Shown piece by piece: positions 50,638 to 58,727 of a stretch of DNA of 64,000 bases. The stretch is from RGIG4608 sp045651165 (GTDB lineage: Bacteria > Bacillota > Clostridia > Oscillospirales > CAG-272), in NCBI GenBank assembly GCA_045651165.1, contig JAZRRX010000058.1:1-64000 (forward strand). The letters run 5' to 3'. The notes beneath the pieces were generated by a model. The model had not been told where the DNA came from and did no database searches. It worked only from the letters and a program-made list of their open reading frames with translations. The translations under genes were made by a program, and so were the position numbers. The first letter of the stretch is position 1. Every line of letters starts with the position of its first letter.

Positions 50638-51792
50638 TTTATCGCACAACTCATCTGCCATTTTGCTAAGTTGCGAGATGTTTTCATTATTTGGGGTAGA
50701 ACGAATGGTGCATAATGTGTTAAGGTAGTTGATGTTTTTGCACTCGGAGAGCATATTTTTCATTACTCTTTGCGCAGTGGGTGCCCAACTTCCGTTTTCG
50801 ATGAATCCCACTGTGCGATTTTGAAAGTTTCTCTCTCTTAAATGGTATAAAAAATGTCGCATATATGGAAAAACACCCGAATTATACGTCGTTGTTGCCA
50901 ATACAAGTTTACTATATCTAAATGCGCTTGCGACCGCCTCTGACCACTCGACGCGTGATAGGTCTAGTGTGATAACCTTGTTGCATCCTCTTGCCCGAAG
51001 CATTTCATAGAGCATCATAACGGCTTTCTTTGTATTGCCGTAAATTGAGGTGTAGGCAATAACTATGCCGTCCTCCTCGGGTGCATAGCTCGACCAAATT
51101 CGATATTTGTCGATATAGTGGTCGATATTTTCATCAAGCACGAAGCCGTGGAGTGGGCAAATCGTTGAAATTTCGAATTTTGTTGCCCTTGAGAGCGCAT
51201 TTTGAACCTGAACACCGTATTTTCCAACGATGCCGAAGTAATATCTCCTTGCTTCGTCGTCCCATACATCATCCAAATCAAGTGCTCCGAATTTACCGAA
51301 CGCATCGGCAGAGAAGAGAATTTTTTCATAGCTTTCGTAAGTAAATATAACCTCTGGCCAATGTACCATTGGAGCAAAAATAAATGTCAAGTTGTGTTTA
51401 CCGAGGGAGAGGGCTGAACCATTTTCAATTAGCATCTTTTTGCCGTTGTCAATGCCACAAAAAAAGTTGTCCATTATGGCAAAAGCCTTGGGACTTGCCA
51501 CAAGCTTGGCATTGGGATATGCTTTTATAAAGCTGTCAATATTGGCAGAGTGGTCGGGTTCCATATGTTGAACAATGAGATAATCTGGTGTCCTGCCCTC
51601 AAGTGCCTTTTCAAGATTTTCTAACCATTCGTGTGTAAAATTTGCATCAACTGTATCAAAAACGGCTATCTTTTCGTCAAGAATGACATAGGAATTATAG
51701 CTAATTCCGTTTGGCACTGCATATTGACCTTCAAAAAGGTCGATTTTGTGGTCATTTACGCCAACATATTTGATGCTTTCAGTTATTTTCAT
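50635..51792 (-). CDS. FprA-type flavodiiron protein
   Basis: 385 aa A-type flavoprotein, reducing oxygen to water or nitric oxide to nitrous oxide to protect anaerobes. The N-terminal metallo-beta-lactamase-like domain holds the di-iron ligands (HMEPDH, His in MVHWPEVIF, Asp in FSADAFG, His in CPLHG). The C-terminal flavodoxin domain has IAYTSIYGNTKKAV for FMN. I chose ATG 51792, with AAAGGAG 6 nt upstream. No rubredoxin or rubrerythrin gene is adjacent. It lies 68 nt after the VanY gene and may share its transcript. Confidence 0.94.
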   Translation of the reverse strand: MKITESIKYVGVNDHKIDLFEGQYAVPNGISYNSYVILDEKIAVFDTVDANFTHEWLENLEKALEGRTPDYLIVQHMEPDHSANIDSFIKAYPNAKLVASPKAFAIMDNFFCGIDNGKKMLIENGSALSLGKHNLTFIFAPMVHWPEVIFTYESYEKILFSADAFGKFGALDLDDVWDDEARRYYFGIVGKYGVQVQNALSRATKFEISTICPLHGFVLDENIDHYIDKYRIWSSYAPEEDGIVIAYTSIYGNTKKAVMMLYEMLRARGCNKVITLDLSRVEWSEAVASAFRYSKLVLATTTYNSGVFPYMRHFLYHLRERNFQNRTVGFIENGSWAPTAQRVMKNMLSECKNINYLNTLCTIRSTPNNENISQLSKMADELCDK

Positions 51793-51860
51793 ATTTTCTC
51801 CTTTAGAAATATAGGAGGCATTTTTTATCAAAATACCCCCTAAAGTGTATTCAATTATAA

Positions 51861-53063
51861 TTATTTTATCCCAAAAATTTCAAGATATTCCTCATAGCAA
51901 AGTCCTGTTTGATACATAATTGATGCGACATCAAGTCCAACAAAGCGGTAATGCCATGATTCGTACATATATCCTGTGATATTTTCTTTATCCTCTGGAT
52001 AACGAAGCACAAAACCGTATTTCCAAGCATTTTCTTTAAGCCAAGAGAATGCTTCAGTGGTTTCGAAAATATCGTCAACTGCGCCACCGATTGATTTAGT
52101 TGAAAAGTCAACGCAAAGTCCTGTTCTATGCTCACTAAATTCGGCTTTTGCTGAGTATTTATTGGCATTAGCCGTGGCTTGTTCGCGAGAAAGTCCTTTT
52201 TCCATTTCTCTTTCAATATACAAATTAAAGAGCATATCTTGATATGAATGAGTGCGATATGCACTTTGAACATGTACGTCGGTGATGCCATTTTCGTTCA
52301 TATCGTTTATCATAGCTTCAAGAGCCTGAAGAGCGACATTGTGAAGCTTTATTTTCATATCCTTTCGGCTATATGCCTCGGGAATAACAACAAGATACGA
52401 GGGTTCAAACTCCTCGTCAATGGGATTTTGCTTGTTCAAAAGAGTATATATATATTCATTCTTTGAATTGATGTATTCAACATATTGTGATATATCAGTT
52501 GCATATTCAATTTTAGGATTTTTCTCGATTATATACATATTTTCTGTGCTTTTTGTTACACTTGCAGATTTGTTATCGGCACTCATTTGAATTCCAAAAA
52601 ACGAGTCAAGCACAGTTGACAAGGGAATCAAACAATATCCGTTTTTGATTTGTGCCTTTGCAGGCATTTCCTTTTTTATGCCGTTGATTGTGGCAATTTT
52701 GCTTTCGTTTTCAATGGTGATATAAGTATTATTCACCTTGAAAGTTGCCATGTAATTGGCTTCTTCTTTGGCAATGCCACAGTAATTGGCAAGAGCATTC
52801 AAATCAATTAGCTGAATATCTCCGTCAAAGCACAAGTCGGTGTTTATACTTTGCTCGTAGTCGCCATATACATAGATATATTTACCCTTGCCGGAAGTTT
52901 CAATAAGAGCCGACGAGAACAAGAGAATTGATGCCAAAAGCAATGCCGCAAGCGCAGATATTATTAACTTTCTTCTTTGTGTTTTTTCTATTTGGCTTAT
53001 CTGTTTATAAAATCCATTACGAATTTTGCTAAAAGCAGATGTTTGTTTATGTTTTTGTTCCAT
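51861..53063 (-). CDS. VanY-family D,D-carboxypeptidase with copper-amine-oxidase-like N-domain
   Basis: 400 aa wall peptidase. An N-terminal membrane anchor (about 33-55), a region resembling a copper amine oxidase N-terminal (SLCAP) fold (about 62-165) and a C-terminal M15B peptidase (about 215-395). Zinc and catalytic residues lie in SEHRTGLCVDF and ESWHYRFVG. It would trim the terminal D-Ala of peptidoglycan stem peptides outside the cell. No van resistance genes are nearby, so a housekeeping role is likely. It follows mnmM by 9 nt. Confidence 0.9.
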   Translation of the reverse strand: MEQKHKQTSAFSKIRNGFYKQISQIEKTQRRKLIISALAALLLASILLFSSALIETSGKGKYIYVYGDYEQSINTDLCFDGDIQLIDLNALANYCGIAKEEANYMATFKVNNTYITIENESKIATINGIKKEMPAKAQIKNGYCLIPLSTVLDSFFGIQMSADNKSASVTKSTENMYIIEKNPKIEYATDISQYVEYINSKNEYIYTLLNKQNPIDEEFEPSYLVVIPEAYSRKDMKIKLHNVALQALEAMINDMNENGITDVHVQSAYRTHSYQDMLFNLYIEREMEKGLSREQATANANKYSAKAEFSEHRTGLCVDFSTKSIGGAVDDIFETTEAFSWLKENAWKYGFVLRYPEDKENITGYMYESWHYRFVGLDVASIMYQTGLCYEEYLEIFGIK

Positions 53064-53072
53064 AGTATTCCT

Positions 53073-53624
53073 TTATTTTGTTTCAATCATCATAAAATAG
53101 GGGGATGTTGCTGAGTTTACAATCTGAACCTTGGTACAGCACACCTTAAAACGAGAGAGAGTTGAGAGATATTCAGTAATCTCCTTGCCCTCGGCATCGC
53201 CCTCGGGATGTCCCGGGTAAACCGCGATAAGAAGGATTGCATCTTTGCCGAGAAGGTCGATTGCCGCCTCAATTGCGGGGAGCGTGGTTGCTCTCATTGT
53301 GGTGATTGACTTATCCCCACCTGGCAAATAGCCAAGGTTGAACATTCCTGCCTTGATGGACTCTTTAACGTAATTTTTTACGTTGTGATGTGAGTCGTGA
53401 ATGAGAGTGTAGTTATTGGGACAACCTGCGCTCTCGAGATTTTTACGAGTGGATTCAACGGCACTTGCCTGAATGTCAAAGGCATAAACTCTGCCTCTCT
53501 CTCCGACTGTTTTGGATAAAAATTCAGTATCGTGACCATTACCCATTGTGAAGTCAACGGCGACGTCACCTTCTTTTAAATGTTCAAGTATGAATTTTTT
53601 ATGTAAATCAAGAAGTTCTATCAT
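53073..53624 (-). CDS. mnmM: tRNA mnm5s2U methyltransferase MnmM (YtqB-like)
   Basis: 183 aa class I methyltransferase (rRNA_methylase family PF06962). SAM motif I is VDFTMGNGHDTEFL, followed by VYAFDIQASAV and the signature FNLGYLPGGDKSITT. YtqB-type enzymes complete mnm5s2U in tRNA wobble positions in Gram-positives. AGGA precedes the ATG. First of a leftward set mnmM-vanY-fprA. Confidence 0.88.
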   Translation of the reverse strand: MIELLDLHKKFILEHLKEGDVAVDFTMGNGHDTEFLSKTVGERGRVYAFDIQASAVESTRKNLESAGCPNNYTLIHDSHHNVKNYVKESIKAGMFNLGYLPGGDKSITTMRATTLPAIEAAIDLLGKDAILLIAVYPGHPEGDAEGKEITEYLSTLSRFKVCCTKVQIVNSATSPYFMMIETK

Positions 53625-53652
53625 TATTATTGACGTATCCTTTACAAAATTA

Positions 53653-53681
53653 TTGCAAATTGAAAAATTATGTGCTACAAT
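53653..53681 (+). promoter_or_regulatory. Promoter of the OGG-type glycosylase
   Basis: TTGCAA (53653-53658), 17-bp spacer, TACAAT (53676-53681). Confidence 0.7.
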
Positions 53682-53682
53682 A

Positions 53683-53711
53683 ATTATATAATATTTTATT
53701 GATTAAAGCAA
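53683..53711 (-). promoter_or_regulatory. Promoter of mnmM-vanY (leftward)
   Basis: Minus strand TTGCTT (53706-53711), 17-bp spacer, TATAAT (53683-53688). The divergent glycosylase promoter abuts it. Confidence 0.7.
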
Positions 53712-53738
53712 GATATTTTTTGCAGAATTGGAAGAAAA

Positions 53739-54635
53739 ATGAGTAAATTTTTTAAATGTATAAAAACTGAATATGAAGGTGAGTTGCCTTTTGTTCGAGT
53801 AAGATATGATGGCGTGTATAACCTTGCCCAAACGCTTGATTGTGGTCAGTGTTTTAGATGGGAAAAGTTAGGGAACGATGAGTGGCTTGGAGTCGCTTTA
53901 GGACGCCTAATTTCCGTTAAACAAGAGGGTGAAGAACTTGTGATATATAATTGCACTAAAGAGGATTTTGAAGGCATCTTAGCGCATTATTTTGCGCTCG
54001 ATGAGGACTACGAAGCCATTGACAATGAGCTTTTGGCTAATTGTCAAAATCCCACTTTTGTTAAGGCACTTGAATGTGGAAAGGGTATTAGAATTTTGCA
54101 TCAGGATGCTTGGGAAAGTGTTTGTTCGTTCATAATTTCACAGAATAATAACATTCCAAGAATTAAGAAGATAATTGATGCGCTCTCGTTTGCCCTTGGT
54201 AAGCAGATTGACGCGACTAATATGGAAAATCACGGCGCAAAGGGCAGGGAGTTTTACTCTTTTCCAACTGCAGAAGCAATTTTGGAAGCAGGAGAAGAGT
54301 TTATTTTCTCACTCAAGACGGGATTTCGCGCAAAATACATAATTGACGCGGCGGGGAAGTGGTGTGATGGAACGATAAATGAGGAAGAATTGAAGCAAAT
54401 TGAAGCACTTGAAGAAGCGCTTGCATACCTTTGCAGAGTAAAGGGAATTGGCTTAAAGGTGGCTTCGTGTGCGCTTCTTTTCGGCTTTGAAAGACACGAC
54501 CCATTTCCCGTGGACGTGTGGATGAAGCGCGTGCTTGATAAATATTTTGAAAAGGATTTTAATCCATCAACCTTCGGTAAATACGCAGGTGTGGCACAGC
54601 AATATTTATTCGATTACGAGAGGAATAATGGATAG
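53739..54635 (+). CDS. OGG1/AlkA-type 8-oxoguanine DNA glycosylase
   Basis: 298 aa base-excision repair enzyme. The N-terminal OGG domain has LAQTLDCGQCFRW, as in OGG1, and the HhH-GPD core is LCRVKGIGLKVASCALLFG. The second Lys fits the nucleophile position of OGG1, and PFPVDVWMKRVL carries the catalytic Asp. It removes 8-oxoG or related lesions. GGAAG lies 5-6 nt before the ATG. Monocistronic. Confidence 0.93.
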   Translation: MSKFFKCIKTEYEGELPFVRVRYDGVYNLAQTLDCGQCFRWEKLGNDEWLGVALGRLISVKQEGEELVIYNCTKEDFEGILAHYFALDEDYEAIDNELLANCQNPTFVKALECGKGIRILHQDAWESVCSFIISQNNNIPRIKKIIDALSFALGKQIDATNMENHGAKGREFYSFPTAEAILEAGEEFIFSLKTGFRAKYIIDAAGKWCDGTINEEELKQIEALEEALAYLCRVKGIGLKVASCALLFGFERHDPFPVDVWMKRVLDKYFEKDFNPSTFGKYAGVAQQYLFDYERNNG

Positions 54636-54644
54636 AAAATAGAT

Positions 54645-54804
54645 AAATTGGGATTTAGCTGGGATTTATGATTTTTAAAACGTAGGGCGGGGGCTTGCTC
54701 CCACCGTCCAAAAAGTTAGTAAAATTAAGGGCGGCGGGAGCAAGCCCCCGCCCTACGATGTTTGTGTGATAATTTTAATCTTCTCGACAAATCAAAATTT
54801 GAAA
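54645..54804. repeat. Dispersed palindromic repeat element, copy 2
   Basis: Two perfect 22-bp inverted arms (54681-54702 and 54736-54757; CGTAGGGCGGGGGCTTGCTC and complement) separated by 33 bp. The outer ends AAATTGGGATTT (54647) and, from the right, TTTCAAATTTTGATTTGTC match copies 1 and 3. The central module differs from copy 1 (GGGCGGGGGCTTGCTCCC instead of GGGGCGCACCGTG). No ORF. Confidence 0.8.
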
Positions 54805-54873
54805 CAAAAGATAGAAAACGTTACACTTTTTTGAAAATTTATTGACTTATATTAATGAAAGGAAGTGAATTTT

Positions 54874-56499
54874 ATGAAAAAAAGATTTGTTTTACTAATT
54901 ACTCTTGCTTTAATATTGGTTGTGGCTTGTGTAATGATATTTGTAATATTTAAGCACGAGCATATCGTTGATGACAAATGGTCGTACAACGAAGAATTGC
55001 ATTGGAAAAACATTACTTGCACTTGGGATACGTGCAAATTTGATATTGTAACCGAAGAGCATTGTGATAATGATGGCAACTTATTCTGCGATGTTTGTGG
55101 ATTTGAGATGTCAGTGCCTGCTTGGGATATCAAATGGATATATAGTGCAACTCATCACTGGTGGTATCCTACATTTGAAGGTGGAATTGCACTTGGTGTC
55201 GTTTATGGATATGGGGAACACGTAAATATTGATGAGGATATGAAATGTGATGTTTGTGGATATGATTTTTCCACAAATGTTACGCCTCTTGGAGTGTTTT
55301 TTAGCACCTTGCCCGGCGTTGAGTGGCTTGGAACACTTAAAGCAGATGAGGTTGCTGAAATAAAAATGATAGAAGAAAACAGTGGAGTTGCGCCCGGTAG
55401 CTTGAAATGTATTTCAAATTCAACAAATCCATCTGCCATAGCAAGACTTTTGAGTGAATTCCGCTCGCTTGGGGTAATTAATTTCAAGGGCGACCATCCA
55501 TTTGTACCGGGCGGTCAGATATTGACCGTTGAATTCGTTTTGAAGGACGGCACTAAAAAATCATTTTCGTTTAATAATGAGATTTATTCCGATAGCAATG
55601 GCAATCATTATTTTACTATGGGTGAAATTCCCACATTTCACGACGTGCCTGAATACACAATGCATTACGGATTTGTTTCCTACACGGATAAGTGTGAGAT
55701 TTGGTATGAAGGTGATGATTTTGAACCATATTTTCTTTGTAATATCCCTATAGACAAACTTGAATTTGTAAGCTTGGAATACGAGTTGCCTGCAGTGGTT
55801 TCTGAATATCCCTATTTTATCAAAACTGAATTTGGAACTTTAGAATTTTATAGTAACGATATATTCTTCATTGTTGGAGAAGGTCAATATTATGAACTTG
55901 TCGGCAAAAATCTTGACGAATTGATTATGGAGGCAACGGTTGGTTATTCCGTTACGATGAATGACGAGGATTGGTTGTACGAGGATTTACAGTCGAGATA
56001 CAAAGCAGGTGAAACTGTTTCAGTTAAAATCGGAATTGCCTATGATGTGGGATATATGTTTTTCGTGAATGGTGAGAGAATAATGCCTGAAGAACATGTT
56101 GGCAATCCGTATTGGGAATTTGTCTTTACAATGCCCGAAAGTGATGTTGTAATAGATTTTAAAACCTATAAAGGATTTTTGCCCGAAAACTATGATGCTT
56201 TGTATGAAGCGTTTTGGACGAATAATTTGGATGCGGAATACGTTCACATAAGACATTATTACGGTGAATTTGATAGCGGTGCAATAGTTGCTATGATTGA
56301 TTCGGGCTTTTATATGCAAGTTATTGGTAAGGATATAGTTACAGGAGTAACTATACATTATTCTGATAGTAATCGCATTACCGTTTTGTACGAGGGGAAA
56401 TTTTATTCCTTGCTTGAGGCATATCAAAAAGGATATCTAACTGCTGAGGATATTCAGACGATTGCTGATTTACATCATAATCAAATAATTCCAGAATAA
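54874..56499 (+). CDS. Membrane-anchored surface protein with CDVCG motifs, unknown function
   Basis: 541 aa, not recognised as a known enzyme. A hydrophobic N-terminal segment (about 5-26; the VVAC in it could be a lipobox) is followed by two segments with the form H..D...D..CDVCG (ending CDVCGFE near 69 and CDVCGYD near 128). These are typical of clostridial surface proteins and could bind zinc. The rest is beta-rich with no clear domain; a GYSVTMNDEDW-to-FTMPESDVVI stretch resembles a bacterial repeat domain. I chose ATG 54874 with GGAAG 8 nt upstream. It is flanked on both sides by copies of the palindromic repeat, so it may have been acquired. Confidence 0.75.
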   Translation: MKKRFVLLITLALILVVACVMIFVIFKHEHIVDDKWSYNEELHWKNITCTWDTCKFDIVTEEHCDNDGNLFCDVCGFEMSVPAWDIKWIYSATHHWWYPTFEGGIALGVVYGYGEHVNIDEDMKCDVCGYDFSTNVTPLGVFFSTLPGVEWLGTLKADEVAEIKMIEENSGVAPGSLKCISNSTNPSAIARLLSEFRSLGVINFKGDHPFVPGGQILTVEFVLKDGTKKSFSFNNEIYSDSNGNHYFTMGEIPTFHDVPEYTMHYGFVSYTDKCEIWYEGDDFEPYFLCNIPIDKLEFVSLEYELPAVVSEYPYFIKTEFGTLEFYSNDIFFIVGEGQYYELVGKNLDELIMEATVGYSVTMNDEDWLYEDLQSRYKAGETVSVKIGIAYDVGYMFFVNGERIMPEEHVGNPYWEFVFTMPESDVVIDFKTYKGFLPENYDALYEAFWTNNLDAEYVHIRHYYGEFDSGAIVAMIDSGFYMQVIGKDIVTGVTIHYSDSNRITVLYEGKFYSLLEAYQKGYLTAEDIQTIADLHHNQIIPE

Positions 56500-56500
56500 T

Positions 56501-56526
56501 AAAAGGCGGAATTTTCCGCCTTTTTC
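56501..56526 (+). terminator. Terminator of the CDVCG surface protein
   Basis: Stem AAAAGGCGGAA/TTCCGCCTTTT followed by a T-rich tail. Confidence 0.88.
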
Positions 56527-56557
56527 TTTATTTATTTCTTATATATTATATGTTCCT

Positions 56558-56631
56558 TATGCACGAGGTGCACCCACCCTCTGCACACAAAATACTCCCC
56601 TCTATGCACGAGATGCATACACCCCCTGCAC
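56558..56631. repeat. Two 29-bp direct repeats with internal palindromes
   Basis: Units at 56558-56586 and 56603-56631 agree at 25 of 29 positions (TATGCACGAG.TGCA..CACCC.CTGCAC), separated by 16 bp. Each holds a TGCA-CGAG-TGCA-like palindrome. Only two units, so not a CRISPR array. Confidence 0.65.
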
Positions 56632-56725
56632 CAAATGCATAGGAAATAAATAAAACTATATCCAATAGAACTAAATCCAATATAACTTATCCACCTTAAC
56701 TACGGTAGGGGTGGATAAAGATAAA

Positions 56726-56888
56726 TTCAAATTTTGATTTATCGGGGAGTTAGTTTAGTTGAATAGCGGACGCGCAATGCGCGCCCCTACACTATACTGG
56801 ATTTAAATTCGATAATGTAGGGGCGGTCACTGGCCGCCCGTTTCCGAAGGAAAACTAACTTTTTATCTCTCCCATAAACCCCAATTTA
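56726..56888. repeat. Dispersed palindromic repeat element, copy 3
   Basis: The left end TTCAAATTTTGATTTAT and right end (read inward) AAATTGGGGTTTATGGGAGAG match the other copies; both are followed by TTAGTTT. Central modules are CGGACGCGCAATGCGCGCCC...CTAC (56767-56790) and GTAGGGGCGGTCACTGGCCG...CCCG (56817-56840). Their ends pair, but the middle of each is a separate small palindrome. Confidence 0.78.
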
Positions 56889-56917
56889 GAGAGACATACA
56901 AACTTGTAGCGCACTAA

Positions 56918-56952
56918 CAAAAACAAAAACAGGACACGGTCATCGTGTCCTG
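56918..56952 (-). terminator. Terminator of the rplJL operon
   Basis: Stem CAGGACACG/CGTGTCCTG (56930-56938 with 56944-56952) with TTTTTGTTTTTG on the minus-strand 3' side. Confidence 0.9.
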
Positions 56953-56992
56953 TATTGTACAGCAAGTAAAAAAGTTCTCTGTAGAAACTAAA

Positions 56993-57364
56993 TTATTTAA
57001 TTTCAACTGTTGCGCCTGCAGCAACAAGAGCTTCTTTGATTTTTTCAGCTTCGTCCTTAGAAACGCCTTCCTTAAGTGTCTTGGGAGCGCCTTCAACGAG
57101 GTCCTTAGCGTCCTTAAGGCCGAGACCTGTAAGTTCACGAACAACCTTGATAACGTCGAGCTTCTTAGCACCGAAGGATGCAAGAACTACATCAAATTCT
57201 GTCTTTTCTTCAACTGCAGCAGCGGGAGCAGCAACACCAACAGCAGCAACGGGAGCAGCGGATACGCCGAATTCCTCTTCAACTGCCTTTACGAGTTCGT
57301 TCAACTCAAGAATAGTCAAACCTTTAATTGTTTCAACAATAGCTGTAATCTTTTCGTTAGCCAT
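56993..57364 (-). CDS. rplL: 50S ribosomal protein L7/L12
   Basis: 123 aa stalk protein that recruits translation GTPases. N-terminal dimerisation domain (ITAIVETIKGLTILELNELV), Ala-rich hinge (about 37-52), C-terminal domain with DVIKVVRELTGLGLKDAKDLVE. I chose ATG 57364 with GGAGG upstream. A terminator follows, so rpoB is not cotranscribed. Confidence 0.98.
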   Translation of the reverse strand: MANEKITAIVETIKGLTILELNELVKAVEEEFGVSAAPVAAVGVAAPAAAVEEKTEFDVVLASFGAKKLDVIKVVRELTGLGLKDAKDLVEGAPKTLKEGVSKDEAEKIKEALVAAGATVEIK

Positions 57365-57445
57365 TTTTAAATCCTCCAAAATTCAATAAAAAATTTCTTT
57401 TGTTTATTTATGCGATTTTTTTACGCAATGAGTTTTGTTTGCAGA

Positions 57446-57982
57446 TTATTCTGCAGCGGGAGCTTCTTCTGCGGGAGCAGGAGCAGCTTCTCCGTCCTTG
57501 TCGATAATTGCCTGGATTGCATATGCAAAGCCGTAAAGAGGGCTCTGTACGCTTCCGAGGAACTTCGCGATAAGTGTTTCTCTTGAGGGGATGTCAGCGA
57601 GTTCGTTAACTGTAGCTTCGTTAACAACAACACCGTCAACATAACCAGCAAGGATCTGGAATGACTTAACCTTATCGGAGTACTTCTTAAGAATCTTTGC
57701 AGGTGCAACTGCATCTTCCTTAGAAATAGCGATAGCTGTCATACCAGTAAGGTACTGCTTCATTTCGCCGTAACCTGCTTCTTCACAAGCTCTGCCTGTA
57801 AGGGAGTTCTTAACTACCTTATAGTCAACGCCTGCTTCACGGAGCTCTTTACGCATAGCTGTATCAGCATCAACTGTGATACCCTGGTAATTTACAAGAA
57901 CACCGGAAACAGATTCTTTAATCTGAGCAGAAAGTTCAGCAACAACTTGTTGCTTCTTTTCAAGTATTACTTTACTTGGCAT
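57446..57982 (-). CDS. rplJ: 50S ribosomal protein L10
   Basis: 178 aa; binds 23S rRNA and carries the L7/L12 stalk dimers. Start MPSKVILEKKQQVV at 57982 has GGAGG 8 nt upstream; the in-frame extension to 58147 reads through the regulatory leader and is rejected. Contains GVLVNYQGITVDADTAMRKELREAG and SLTGRACEE. Likely autoregulated through the L10 leader directly upstream. Confidence 0.97.
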   Translation of the reverse strand: MPSKVILEKKQQVVAELSAQIKESVSGVLVNYQGITVDADTAMRKELREAGVDYKVVKNSLTGRACEEAGYGEMKQYLTGMTAIAISKEDAVAPAKILKKYSDKVKSFQILAGYVDGVVVNEATVNELADIPSRETLIAKFLGSVQSPLYGFAYAIQAIIDKDGEAAPAPAEEAPAAE

Positions 57983-58015
57983 TGTACTTTCCTCCTGTAA
58001 TAATAAACGAATATA

Positions 58016-58143
58016 ATAAAAAAATCCTTCCGAAAGGCATAGCACCCCAAGGAAAGACACACAATAATACATTATTAAAGTATAAAATCTTCCTCGGCAG
58101 GAGAGCTTAGCGCCTTTACTGGAACCTGCTGTCTTTGGATAAC
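58016..58143 (-). ncRNA. Ribosomal protein L10 leader (autoregulatory mRNA structure)
   Basis: The minus-strand leader contains the conserved L10-leader core AGACAGCAGGTTCCAGTAAA...CTGCCGAGGA (58089-58134) that mimics the 23S binding site of L10. Downstream, a CCTTTCGGAAGG hairpin followed by seven T (about 58016-58040) forms an attenuator. Excess L10(L12) is expected to bind and stop rplJL transcription. Confidence 0.9.
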
Positions 58144-58149
58144 ACAAGT

Positions 58150-58177
58150 ATTATACCACTTTTTTCTGATTTGTCAA
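58150..58177 (-). promoter_or_regulatory. Promoter of rplJL (leftward)
   Basis: Minus strand TTGACA (58172-58177), 16-bp spacer, TATAAT (58150-58155), just upstream of the L10 leader. Confidence 0.88.
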
Positions 58178-58246
58178 TAGTTTTTTTGAAAATTTTTTAA
58201 CTTTTTTCAGAGTTTGATTTTGATATGGATTTTGAGTTTATTTCAA

Positions 58247-58274
58247 TAAAAGCCCCGAATTTTTCGAGGCTTTT
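58247..58274 (-). terminator. Terminator of aspartokinase-GNAT
   Basis: AAAAGCC-CCGAA/TTCG-A-GGCTTTT hairpin with one mismatch and a T-rich minus-strand tail, immediately past the GNAT stop. Confidence 0.78.
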
Positions 58275-58277
58275 ATT

Positions 58278-58727
58278 TTATATTTTCTTTTTGTAAACTC
58301 TTGTATCTTCACCCTCGACATCTTTGGCTTCAGTGAAAAATTCGTATCCGTATTTTTCATAGAGCCCTATGTGGTTGGTCGAGATGTAAACATCGGTTGC
58401 GCCGTCCTGCTTTGCAAGTTTTTCGGCAAAGGTGAGCAAATTCCCCGACAAACGCTTGCCACGATATTCGGGAAAGGTATACACAAATCCAATCCAAGGT
58501 GTTAAATCAGTCGGTTGAACGTCATCGAATTTAGCCAAAGTGCAAAACGAGATGAGGTTTTCACCCTCTGTGAGCATCAAAACCCTTGAATTTTCACCAA
58601 CGAGGTCGAAAAGCTTATTTTCTTTTACAAGATAAGCAAGATAAGGACCTGCTCCCCAATCGCATTTTTCCATTTGCGAGAGCCAATGCTCCTTGTTTTC
58701 CACCCTGAAAAGCTCTAAAACTTCCAT
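58278..58727 (-). CDS. GNAT family N-acetyltransferase
   Basis: 149-aa acetyl-CoA-dependent acetyltransferase. The acetyl-CoA loop is recognisable as VYTFPEYRGKRLSGNLL (RG.rlsG form), with YISTNHIGLYEKYGYEF near the C-terminus. The substrate is unknown. Its ATG directly abuts the aspartokinase stop (TAAATG), indicating coupled expression; whether that means a substrate linked to amino acid metabolism is inference. Confidence 0.88.
   Translation of the reverse strand: MEVLELFRVENKEHWLSQMEKCDWGAGPYLAYLVKENKLFDLVGENSRVLMLTEGENLISFCTLAKFDDVQPTDLTPWIGFVYTFPEYRGKRLSGNLLTFAEKLAKQDGATDVYISTNHIGLYEKYGYEFFTEAKDVEGEDTRVYKKKI

Larger units (their letters stand above)
56500..56992. other. 493-bp intergenic region, repeat-rich
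   Basis: Contains, in order, a rightward terminator (56501-56526), two 29-bp direct repeats (56558-56631), a hairpin TTATCCACC/GGTGGATAA (56687-56695 with 56710-56718), palindromic element copy 3 (56726-56888) and the leftward rplL terminator (56918-56952). No credible gene. Confidence 0.7.

Noticed and set aside
56558..56631. Mini-CRISPR
   Set aside because: Only two imperfect units, a 16-bp spacer, internal palindromes and no cas genes.
57983..58147. 55-residue N-terminal extension of L10
   Set aside because: It is translation of the L10 leader RNA; the true start has GGAGG, and L10 proteins begin there.
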